The position numbers and the translations under genes were made by a program. The notes under the pieces are model-generated. The model worked only from the letters and a program-made list of their open reading frames with translations. It had not been told where the DNA came from and did no database searches. Positions 56,183-64,000 of a stretch of DNA of 64,000 nucleotides are shown here, piece by piece. The stretch is taken from assembly GCA_021234155.1 (NCBI GenBank), contig JAJEKV010000020.1, positions 2,219,275 to 2,283,274 on the forward strand, in the 5' to 3' direction. Numbering within the stretch: the stretch's first letter is position 1; every line of letters starts with the position of its first letter. This stretch comes from Isoetes taiwanensis (Eukaryota; Streptophyta; Lycopodiopsida; Isoetales; Isoetaceae).

Positions 56183-56496
56183 CCCCCTTAAACCCCCTTT
56201 GGTTTGGGTGCATATTCACACGGGGGGTTACGTAGGGCAGCGAGAGCCCCAAAAATATATTTACAATACATGTATAAAATTAACACCACTAAGTACATTG
56301 TCTCAAACCTTATAGTATTTTGCAAACCCTAATATATAGTATACAAAAACTTGTACATGCATACCCCACAAATGAGGATTGCTATGTACGGTCCAGATCT
56401 TGGAATAAAGGGCAAATATGCCCATCCGACAGCTCTCGTTGCCCGGAGTAACCCCCCGTGTGAATATGCACCCAAACCAAAGGGGGTTTAAGGGGG
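56183..56496. repeat. Fold-back element with perfect 49-bp inverted repeats
   Basis: Arm 56183-56231 (CCCCCTTAAACCCCCTTTGG ... GGGGGGTTAC) is the exact reverse complement of 56448-56496, separated by 216 bp. Similarity continues inward for another 15 bp with three mismatches (GTAGGGCAGCGAGAG versus TCCGGGCAACGAGAG). No flanking target duplication is evident. It has the size and form of a MITE or fold-back element. Confidence 0.93.
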
Positions 56497-56499
56497 AGC

Positions 56500-57400
56500 A
56501 TAAGCTTATAAGAGAGGACATGCCTTTCAAATTGCATGCTGCTAAGAACAACTGAGGTGCATCCAAGCTTCTTGGTACAGCCCGGGCTCTACACAAACAT
56601 AGACAGAAATAGGAAGCACAAATCGCAGGAACTTCTGGCAGATGTACCAATTGATCTCTAGCGTTTAAATGCCGCAGGTGAAAGCAGATGATGATGAAGG
56701 AAGATCTTTAAATAAAGTAACCAATCCACCCTCTTTGCCTGCCAGAGCTCCGGAAGTCTCCATAGCATATTCTAGAAGTCTCCATGGCATATTCAGGGAT
56801 CTGTTTTACAAAGCAGGGCAGGAAAAAGAAAAAACAACGTTTTATTAGCGTGGCTTTCAAGTTTCGTAGTTAACGCCACGTGCAGAATCTATGGTTTAAT
56901 GATGACGTGGCAATCTATTGTTTGATGACATGGCAACCTAGGGTTTGATGGAGGACGGACATACGGAATAACATTATAATATAGGATTATAATATAGGAT
57001 AACATTATAATATAGGATAGAGCCTTTTGAGTAACATACTTTAGACCTAGCTATATGGAGAGTATAATAACAATATATGCTTTCAAACTTTGGATACCAC
57101 CAAAAGGTATCTAGAATTCTCATGATAGGAGGCATTAGAAGTTAACCAACCAATAACTTGTTAGAAATTAATCAAAAGGTAAAATAATCACTTGAATGGA
57201 GATGTGATATTGCGAGGACTTAAAGGATAACTAATAACAAAGATAATATTTTCTCACAATCCTAAATTGGGGGTAAAACAACATGGAGGTGAGATTTACC
57301 AAGCAAATCCTAATCATTAATAAAACTATTTACGGCCTCCAGTTGCACGGTTAGTTGTTCTTCCATGTATCATCCATAAAAAGGTTCGAGAAGGCTGCAT
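56500..57400. other. No gene seen
   Basis: AT-rich DNA with small local repeats (TCTAGAAGTCTCCATGGCATA and AATATAGGATAACATTATAAT). Nothing coding. Confidence 0.6.
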
Positions 57401-58589
57401 CTTAGATGCAAAGTCTAGACGAAGCAGATGCTTCTGATTTTGCTCTTGGCGATATCCTATCACAGGAGGGGGATGACCATGAGCTACATCCGATTGCCTA
57501 CCACTCGCAAAAGTTCTAGGCTGCCGAAATCAATTATCCAAATTATAACAAGGAGCTGTTAGCTATAATTGATTCTTTCGAGGAGTGGAGATATTTTCTG
57601 GAAGGATCTCCTCATAAGGTTACAGTTTGTACGGATCATCAAAATCTGGAATATTTTCAGTCTGCTCGAGTGCTTAACTGTGGCCAAGCCCGGTGGCATA
57701 TTCAAGTATTATCCTACATTGATTTCGTGATCAAGTGCCATCCTGGTCCTCTCCAAGGGAAGCCTGATGCCTTGTCTCGACGCTCCTACCTTAAGCCTAA
57801 GACGGGGGGATCCTCCATTTGGTCAGCAATCACAGGTTATCCTAAGGCATGATCGGTTCCAGCTTATGGCTACCACTTTGTTTGAGAGGCCTCATGATAC
57901 AATCTTGTTGGAGTCTATTCGGGAATATCTGCCCTCCGATCCATTCGCTCAAGATGTATTTTCACATCTTGGCTCGACATCATCTTCTCGGCAAATGTGA
58001 TCGGAATACGATCGTCGTGAGATTCAAGATGGACTTCTGTTTCGTGATGGACTTCTACATGTCCCAGATAGTGCTTCCCGACTTCGAATTCTCTAGACTT
58101 GTCATGGCTTGCCTATGACTGGACATTTTGGAGTAGCCAAGACTTTTGAACTTAATAGTCAAGAGTATTGGCGTCCGGGCTTCGTCGCTCTGTCGAAGTA
58201 TTTATTCGATTATGTGATATATGTTGCCGAGCAAAGGTTCTGAGACATCTTCCTCATGGTCTTCTTCAGCCACTGCCTGTTCCAGATGGACTTTGGAAGA
58301 GTATTTCTGTAGACGTTATTTCGGATCTGCTGCTATCTCGGGGTCCTATTGCCATCAGGGCCGTTGTTGATTGCTTCTCTAAAATAGCTCATTTTATTCC
58401 CTACAACATCACTATCATCAGTCAAGGAACATCCGATCTTTTTCTTCATGAAGTAGTTAGACTTCGTAGATCTTGGAAATGACTCTTGGAGTTATTGCAT
58501 ATTGATCGCTCACTGACATCTGGTCATCATCCAGAAAGTAATGGGCAAACAGAGCATACTAATTAGACTCTGGAACTTGTCATTTGTCG

Positions 58590-58686
58590 TGAGAGGCGCG
58601 GGGGGATGGGGGATGGGGGATGATGTGACGACCATATATGTATTTAAGTCATACAAGTATTCTACTCATATGTGCAAAAAACAGGA
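58590..58686 (+). repeat. Displaced polypurine tract and LTR start inside the integrase
   Basis: GGCGCGGGGGGATGGGGGATGG, then TGATGTGACGACCATATATG and TATTTAAGTCATACAAGTAT to ATGTGCAAAAAA, duplicates the 3' end at 59050-59147 in the middle of the integrase frame, between QTEHTN and the LPLAEFAYN part. This is probably a template switch during reverse transcription, or gene conversion. Confidence 0.85.
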
Positions 58687-59059
58687 TGATTCGGTTGATT
58701 ATCTTCCATTAGCTGAGTTTGCCTATAATACCTCAGTATATGCTTCCATTGGTCAAACTCTGTTCTTTCTGAACTCTGGCCAACACCCTTGTTGATCCAT
58801 TAGCATAACTGTCAGTGACTCTGTCAAACCTAATGTCGAGTCTCGACTTGAGAAACTCCAGGTTCTTCAATCAGATCTTTAGCACCATCTTCTCCGGGCA
58901 CAGGAGCGCTATCAAGTGATAGATACTGGGAGCCTGTCGAGAACTTGACTAATGCTCCTGATAAAATTGCAAAGTTTCACCGACGTTACCCGAATAAGCC
59001 AAGTTCGAGTACCCCACCTTTAGCTCAAGGACTTGTCGCTGTCGTAGGAGAGGCGCCGC

Positions 59060-59091
59060 GAGGGGGGAGGGGTGGGGGGATGGGGGGATGA
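59060..59091 (+). other. Polypurine tract of the chromovirus
   Basis: GAGGGGGGAGGGGTGGGGGG, then ATGGGGGGATGA, lies directly before the LTR start TGTGACGACC. It is where plus-strand DNA synthesis of the LTR element would begin. Confidence 0.8.
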
Positions 59092-59750
59092 TGTGACGAC
59101 CATATATGTATTTAAGTCATACAAGTATTCTACTCATATGTGCAAAAAATATTCATCACACGGATGCAAAAGAATAGAGATTTGAACTCACAACCTTGCA
59201 GTTGCAAATCATCCATCTTTATCAAGTGTGTTACCAATACTTGTTAAGGACATTGTCTCACATCTTCTTCATATGCAAGACTGATTTTAGGAGGGTCTAG
59301 AGTATCATAGAACCTACACGTGTGACACTTGGCATGATCTCGTCCTTTGGAGTGGCGCGATCCTAGCTGTTGGCCTAGATATCTAATCTATATATGTTCT
59401 TATGTTTTGCGCTTATCCGACCGTCCGTTCGAGATCCGACGGCTCACGTGGGTTTGGGACGTATCCTACGGCCCAGATGGCCTGGGAGTTTACATATAAT
59501 ATGTGTACCATGGTCCTACGGTCCAGATTGATCTGATCTTGACCGTCAGTCCGAGATCCGACGGCTCACGTGGCTTGGGGACACATCCTACAGTCCACGT
59601 GGCTTTGGGAATTATATGTAATAGATCCTACGGCTCATATTGCTTTTTATATGGTGAGATCTTGATCGTTGATTGAGTCGAAGATCCTAAGGCTCATATT
59701 GAATGCTCGTTCCTTAAGGAAAAGGCTTTTAAAATTTTTTATGTTATTAG
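59092..59750 (+). repeat. 3' LTR of the chromovirus, right boundary uncertain
   Basis: It starts TGTGACGACCATATATGTAT after the polypurine tract. It contains a 130-bp degenerate duplication at 59410-59625 (GTCCGAGATCCGACGGCTCA twice, with CACGTGG). Its CA end cannot be placed. No 5' partner is in the window. Confidence 0.6.
59135..59202 (-). other. tRNA-like sequence (box A and box B), minus strand
   Basis: The minus strand reads TTGGTAACACACTTGATAAAG, an A-box-like stretch. About 30 bp later comes GGTTGTGAGTTCAAATCTC, which contains the B-box form GTTCAAATC. It does not fold cleanly by eye as a full tRNA. A tRNA-derived SINE head or a decayed tRNA are the options. Confidence 0.5.
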
Positions 59751-59812
59751 GGAGATTCGAACCCTGGTCCTCAACCCCCCAAACCCCCCACTCTAACCAC
59801 TAGACCAAGCAT
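59750..59812 (-). other. tRNA-derived SINE head or tRNA pseudogene, minus strand
   Basis: The minus strand reads GCTTGGTCTAGTGGTTAGAGT (A box, complement of 59791-59807), a G-rich variable part, then AGGGTTCGAATCTCC (B box, complement of 59754-59764). The order and distance fit a tRNA internal promoter. The G runs replace an anticodon arm, so it is not a functional tRNA. It is typical of plant SINE 5' ends. Confidence 0.7.
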
Positions 59813-59879
59813 TAATTTTATGAAAAAATTATGTTTCAAATATACTTAAGGGTAACGTTCTAATTAAGATAAAATAGAC

Positions 59880-60130
59880 TATAATATTCTAGGATGTTTT
59901 GAAACTTTCAAAATGTTCCAGAAAGTTCTAAAATGTTCTAGAAATTTCTAGAATGTAAGGGAATCCAGGAGAATTAAAGGGAATATAAGGAAATCTCATA
60001 AATTGTAAGAGAATCTAGGAAAATATACAAGTCTAATGGAATCTCTTAAAATCTAATTGAATCTAAGGGAATATTCATAATATCTAAGGAAATCTAAGAA
60101 AATCTTGATGAAATCTTAGAGTTTTTTTAA
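59880..60130. repeat. Degenerate minisatellite, GAATCTAAGGGAAT-type units
   Basis: About 15 irregular units (AATCTAAGGAAATCT, GAATCTAGGAAAATA and so on), preceded by TTCTAGAAATTTCTAGAATG-type alternation near 59930-59960 that mimics heat-shock elements. It lies directly upstream of the H3 gene at 60217. Confidence 0.85.
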
Positions 60131-60216
60131 GATTTTGCAAAGAGCGACAATAGAATGTTCTAAAATGTTTCATAATAAAGGTGTACAATATAAATCTTGA
60201 AAAAAAAATATTCTAG

Positions 60217-60960
60217 ATGCTCAAGGCAAGCGCCAGGTACCATACGGAGCTTGCCAGGCGAGTACAAGCGCGCTTGAACAAGGAAGCCCGGGATGCTGAG
60301 AAGGAGAGGCTCCGCAAGGAAGAGGAGGATGTCCAAAACCAGCAGGGGGACCAGCAAGTTGATCAGCAGGGAGATCAGAATGTTGACCAGCAGGGGGATC
60401 AAAATGTGAATCAGACTGTTGATCAACATGTAGATCAGGGCGGAGGCAAGAATAGGAAGAATAGGGAGTGGGGTAATAGGAAGAGGAAAAATACAAAACC
60501 CGTAAAGGGGGGTGTGGATTACAAGACTCGCTTGCAGAAGAATGCCACCATTGCCAAGAAGACATCGGCTCAGAGACGGGAGCAAATCGTTCAGCGGGCA
60601 AAGCATCCGACAACCGGCGAGAAATCCATCCCATTATTGAAGCAAACCGTCAAGCCACGGAAGCCCCATAGATTTTGACCGGGCACGGTAGCTCTTCGAG
60701 AGATACGTAAGTATCAGAAGACTACTGAGCCATTGATTCGTCGGCTCCCTTTTCAGCGGCTTGTTCGGGAAATTGCCCAGGAATTTAAAACCGACCTGAG
60801 GTTCCAAGCCTTTGCAATCCTCACACTTCAGGAGGCTGCCGAGGCTTACCCCATAGAGATTTTGAGCGACGCCAACCTCTGCGCCATACATGCAAAGAGG
60901 GTTACCATAATGCCCAAGGACCTCCAGCTAGCACGAAGGATCCGATGGGAGTTTCGATGA
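60217..60960 (+). CDS. Histone H3 variant with a long novel tail; one in-frame TGA
   Basis: One frame runs for 247 codons with a single TGA at 60676-60678. Residues after it are an almost canonical H3 core: [67 protein letters not shown] and [11 protein letters not shown]. The TGA stands where H3 has Arg in PHRFRPGTV (CGA to TGA). The usual N-tail (ARTKQTARKS) is replaced by about 150 residues: a charged coiled-coil-like start ([15 protein letters not shown]), eight or so DQQ/VDQ repeats, a basic stretch ([15 protein letters not shown]), then [16 protein letters not shown] leading to PRKPHRF. Unusual core changes are AYPIEILSD for AYLVGLFED and the WEFR end. Loop 1 lacks the CENH3 insertion. 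It is either a nearly intact variant or a recent pseudogene. Confidence 0.88.
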
Positions 60961-61180
60961 CTAGGCGACTTTCTTTCTTCTGTTGTAAAATTATTGTGAA
61001 CTTATCTATGTAAGATATTCTCATTTTGAAGTTGTAAATATAAAAATGTCTTTTTCCGCCACTTGGTGTATAATTTTGGGAAACGTGCCAAAAAGTATAA
61101 AGGCCCTTTTTTGCCATTAGGGTTTCATTTTCCTTCTTGCTTTCAGCGTTTTCCTTCTCCTCCCTTGCGCCTTCATCCTC
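60961..61180 (+). promoter_or_regulatory. Intergenic region and probable promoter of the 61181 gene
   Basis: It contains AAGTATAAAGGCCC (TATA-like, about 85 bp before the ATG at 61181) and AGGGTTTCATTTTCC, typical of plant 5' leaders. The H3-like stop codon is only 220 bp from the next ATG, in the same orientation. Confidence 0.5.
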
Positions 61181-62571
61181 ATGGCTCGCCCAACCCTTCA
61201 GCAATGGTATGTGGATGGAGAACACTGGGACCCTGCGGTTCCCTTTGATCTTCTTCGCCCTTATCTCCTCCAGCAAGTAGACCTCATCTCTAACATGCAG
61301 GCGCATCCCAATTACGCTGCCTTCCTTCAGTTCTACTGCGAAGAGATTGTACCTGCATGTGTCTACAACGAGGACGATTCGCAGCTCTACCTCGACTTCC
61401 ACACCCTGTTCCAGATGTTAGGGGGTGATGAGCATGCCCGGAATGTCATTAAGGGCATAAGGAGGCGAGGGACTGACCTCCCCATTGTCACAATAGATCG
61501 GGAAGCTTGTTTTGAGGCCCGGTTTGCACTGGCCATCATTATGGACCAGTATATTGAGGACGAGGAGGTAGCTACTGAGCATTCCTCTACGCCTGTACCT
61601 CCTGACCCGGAAGACGACGAAGTCGTCGACGAGCAGGATTTTGCACGGTGGAAGGAGTTAGCCACCGAGGCGCCCGTAGGAAGAGATAAAGCCCTCAAAC
61701 TTGAAGGGCTCAACCTCCTTCCTACCGTACTCTTGAATAACCAAGAGTACCTGATTCTAGAGGACATTATGTGGGCCTACCGCGTTATTGCTGATATGCG
61801 GGGCCGCAAAAAGATAGAGATCCTCTATGATCTTGCCGAGTACTGCCAGGATGACTTCCTTGACTCTACAACGTCCGTTGTGCACCCGCCACAAGTCGAG
61901 GACTTGTTAGCATACCGGCCAGAAGAGTTAGAGCCCGTTGAGGCCCTTTTATCACTTCGGCAGTTCTTATTGACAGATACACCCCAGCCTCCGGAGGAGC
62001 ATTTTGCAGCTCAGATGCGGCCTCCTCCTGCAGAGCAGCCATTACAGATCACCATGGGAGGGGTGAATCAAGAGGAAGAAGACCTTTGGGACACCAAGGT
62101 AAGTCTTAGGGATGATAAAGAAGAAGCAGAGCAGGAGAAGATCCCCGTTAACTTGGAAAAGGAAGCGGAGACCTCCAGGGATCCCCAAATTAGGGCAATG
62201 GGCAACCATGTGACCCGATTCTTCCTTTCAGCTTTTCGGCAAGGAGAGGTCCTATTCTTCTCCAAGAACCTGGGGCCTTCTTCTGAAGCATCCTGGTGGG
62301 CACTTCGTGCGATATCCACCTTGGCGGGCCATAAGAAGATTGACTATCACGCCACCACCATTACCTTGGTCTGACGAGATTTGGCTATCGTAGCATGGGG
62401 GACGTGGCGGGCTGTGCCAATATGCGTCTCCTTGTGGCGGCACCTTTGGCCACTTGCTTGCCACCAGAGGCAGCAGCCCGAGCCGCCCTCTCTGCTAGCC
62501 CCAGTGCTACTTTGATGCGCTACCGCCCACCTCCTCAGCCTATGGACGAAGAGGAGGAACCTAGTTCTTAA
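61181..62571 (+). CDS. Acidic protein of unknown function downstream of the H3 variant
   Basis: ATG 61181 opens 397 codons: MARPTLQQWYVDGEHWDPAV, LLRPYLLQQVDLISNMQAHP, YAAFLQFYCEEIVPACVYNE, and an acidic stretch PPDPEDDEVVDEQDFARW near residue 146. The C-terminal half is mixed with a Glu/Lys-rich segment (DDKEEAEQEKIPVNLEKEAE). The frame stops at 62374, but frame 1 takes over at once (GDVAGCANMRLLVAAPLATC, ending PPPQPMDEEEEPSS at 62571). One small indel therefore probably truncates a protein of about 460 residues. No domain is recognised. Its position next to the H3 variant and its acidic character invite a chromatin role, which is inference. Confidence 0.6.
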
Positions 62572-62588
62572 ATAATTTTATTACGCAT

Positions 62589-62607
62589 CTTGTATATATA
62601 TATATAT
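62589..62607. repeat. Short TA microsatellite
   Basis: TATATATATATATATA, directly after the 61181 gene. Confidence 0.9.
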
Positions 62608-62809
62608 AGAGGCACATTCTGCTTGTCGAACCATTCTGGTTTAACGTCAGTCTTGAGCCTTTTGGGCTCTCTCTCGTGTTCTGCTTGCCTTCGGGCCATT
62701 GTATTCTTATTTCTTCATCATATATCATATTCTTTACCGATGTTGGGCGTGTTTCTTCCATATTTCTTGTGTATTCTTTGCGTTTTTTTTGTTTGTTTTT
62801 ACGTAGGTT

Positions 62810-63830
62810 CATGACAGTTACATTCGGCACCAAAGCCAGACACAAACCATTCAAATACATGGGCAATGAACTGGAGGATGCAACAGAGTATAGGTACGAC
62901 ACAATGGCATGGGAAAATGGTCAAAAGAGGTCGACGCCCGATTCCAGACAACCATATGAAATTGTTACATAATGAAGAACTTGCAATAGAAGCAGGATCA
63001 TTGACTGGGAGATAAAGTATTAATTATTCAACACACTAGTAGCATCCACATAGTTGTACGGGGCAGAAGCCTGCAGATTTGGACTGACTGGTGGTGGCAA
63101 ATGGGAAAAACAGGAAGGCATACTCTGGTAGTGGCAGAGACAGTGAAAACAACTACCCCGCTGACCATGATGATGGTCTATAAGACGGGAGAAAAACCAA
63201 TGAAGTTAGGGTATGGTAAAAAATAGTCAGATATCTGTTAAGGGACAATAATAGCATGAACCCGAAAAAACTGTGCATGTATGATAGCAATCCGAGAATT
63301 GGCAAAGCAAACCACAAGTGTCAGATCATTTAAGGATGTGGCATACTGGAGTCAAAACCTGAGATTGAACCTAAGTGACATACTGAAGGAAGGGAGATGG
63401 AATGAGAATGGGTAATGAAAGTAATGCACACATGGTTAGATAGACACATCGACCCAAAAACGTTGGAAGTGTTTAACCCGGACTAATAGATAGGCTAAAG
63501 AGTATACAGAGACAGAGGGAAGGCCAGACACCATAGCGAAATTTAGAATGGGAAGTCATGATCTAAGGATCGAAAAAGGCATGTGGAGAAAAGTAGACAG
63601 GGAAGATCGCATTTGCCAAATATGTGATACTGGGGAAGTCGAAGATGAGAACCATATGCTCAATCAATGTGCAATATATGCAGACATAAGAACAAGATTC
63701 AATAAGATAAGATGGGGACACCTGATACCTGTTCTCATGGCGCAGGGCAAGACAATATCAGACCTAGCAGCTGTAATCAGAGAAATGATAGACAGACACC
63801 GAGAGATGCACTAAGACAAAAGGCTCATCA
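62810..63830 (+). pseudogene. LINE remnant, 3' part of a second non-LTR element
   Basis: The frames are interrupted but in order. TVTFGTKARHKPFKYMGNEL is the thumb-like region after the RT palm. TLVAST, a stop, then LYGAEACRFGL near 63.05 kb matches the YGAEVW motif of the LINE at 52.8 kb. The C-terminal part at 63548-63814 is RMGSHDLRIEKGMWRKVDRE and CQICDTGEVEDENHMLNQC, with the Cys-Cys-His-Cys knuckle, ending REMIDRHREMH. It is a different LINE family from the one at 51.4 kb, judged by the C-terminal sequence. It is inactive. Confidence 0.8.
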
Positions 63831-64000
63831 TATGACCCGCTACTAAAAGTGGGATGTTGGAACCCGTAAATGTGTACAGCTCAAAGGTAATTATAACGAA
63901 GCACTCTCTCATGGCCATGAAGCTAGTTATATGCAAGGTGCGGGCATCATATCGGACTAAGATAAGCCCCCACAAAGGGCTACACTACCTCAGCACCGTC
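63831..64000. other. Window end, no feature seen
   Basis: Possibly the 3' UTR of the LINE remnant. No poly(A) tail is reached. Confidence 0.5.

Larger units (their letters stand above)
57415..59091 (+). pseudogene. Chromovirus (Ty3/gypsy) pol remnant, 3' part
   Basis: 57419-57790 is the RNase H region: EADASDFALGDILSQ, HPIAYHSQKF, YNKELLAIIDSFEEWRYFLE, TVCTDHQNLEYF, GKPDALSR. The integrase follows in broken frames: a GHFGVAKTFEL HHCC-type end near 58.13 kb, CDICCRAK, SVDVISDLLLSRGPIAIRAV and VDCFSKIAHFIPY, then PESNGQTEHTN and DYLPLAEFAYNTSVYASIGQ. At 58928-58996 WEPVENLTNAPDKIAKFHRR is the C-terminal end of a chromodomain, which marks the chromovirus clade. The region around the second integrase Asp is deleted, and several stops and shifts are present, so it is inactive. 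No protease, reverse transcriptase core or 5' LTR is seen. Confidence 0.92.

Noticed and set aside
59750-59812. Functional tRNA gene
   Set aside because: The A and B boxes are present, but the middle is runs of G/C without a plausible anticodon arm. A SINE head is more likely.
60115-60145. Possible left TIR of a second large element (TAGAGTTTTTTTAAGATTTTG)
   Set aside because: It resembles the first 12 bases of the 21180 TIR after a TA, but the match then fails and no inverted partner was found to the right. It lies inside a minisatellite of similar words.
60217-60960. Calling the H3 variant a centromeric H3 (CENH3)
   Set aside because: Loop 1 reads FKTDLRFQ without the insertion typical of CENH3, and the alpha-1 and alpha-2 sequences follow canonical H3, despite the unusual tail.

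Overview
This is nuclear DNA of a land plant: introns with GT/AG borders, a B3-type DNA-binding gene, a methionine synthase fragment with introns, plant-type hAT, chromovirus (Ty3/gypsy) and LINE elements, long AT microsatellites. The lineage cannot be fixed from the sequence alone; the transposon load would fit a large, repeat-rich genome (a seed-free plant is possible, but that is a guess). There are few ordinary host genes; most of the window is nested mobile DNA.

Layout. 0-6 kb: a small two-exon B3 gene (minus), then a SAP-like exon and intron remnants. 6.2-18.8 kb: a direct tandem array of a 4.55-kb unit (two full copies and one partial) whose junctions are TA microsatellites. 18.9-21.2 kb: another paralogue of the SAP-like exon. 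21,180-34,059: a 12.9-kb element with 27-bp terminal inverted repeats (26/27 match) at a TA target. It holds about seven small or broken genes, one of them histone H3-like, separated by five arrays of a 26-bp palindrome with a constant period near 57 bp. 34-38 kb: AT microsatellite and short local duplications. 38,462-51,402: a second 12.9-kb element, of the hAT type, with 20-bp TIRs and a perfect 8-bp target duplication. It carries an intact 729-aa transposase plus about 10 kb of cargo that includes three paralogous heat-shock-type promoters. This hAT sits inside a LINE: the end of the LINE endonuclease lies to its left, and the reverse transcriptase (51.4-53.7 kb) continues in frame to its right.

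54-64 kb: telomere-like repeats, two exons of methionine synthase, a 49-bp perfect inverted repeat, a broken chromovirus with its 3' polypurine tract and LTR start, two tRNA-like sequences, a second histone H3 gene (near-canonical core, long unusual tail, one in-frame TGA), an acidic ORF just downstream, and the 3' part of another LINE.

Two cautions shape the reading. First, repeated copies in this window differ mainly at CAG/CTG trinucleotides, in ways that look like base-calling errors at CHG-methylated cytosines rather than mutation. Many broken frames at 15-34 kb may therefore be artefacts. Second, the most novel object is the 21-34 kb element: its palindromic intergenic arrays and H3-like gene match no transposon family I can name.
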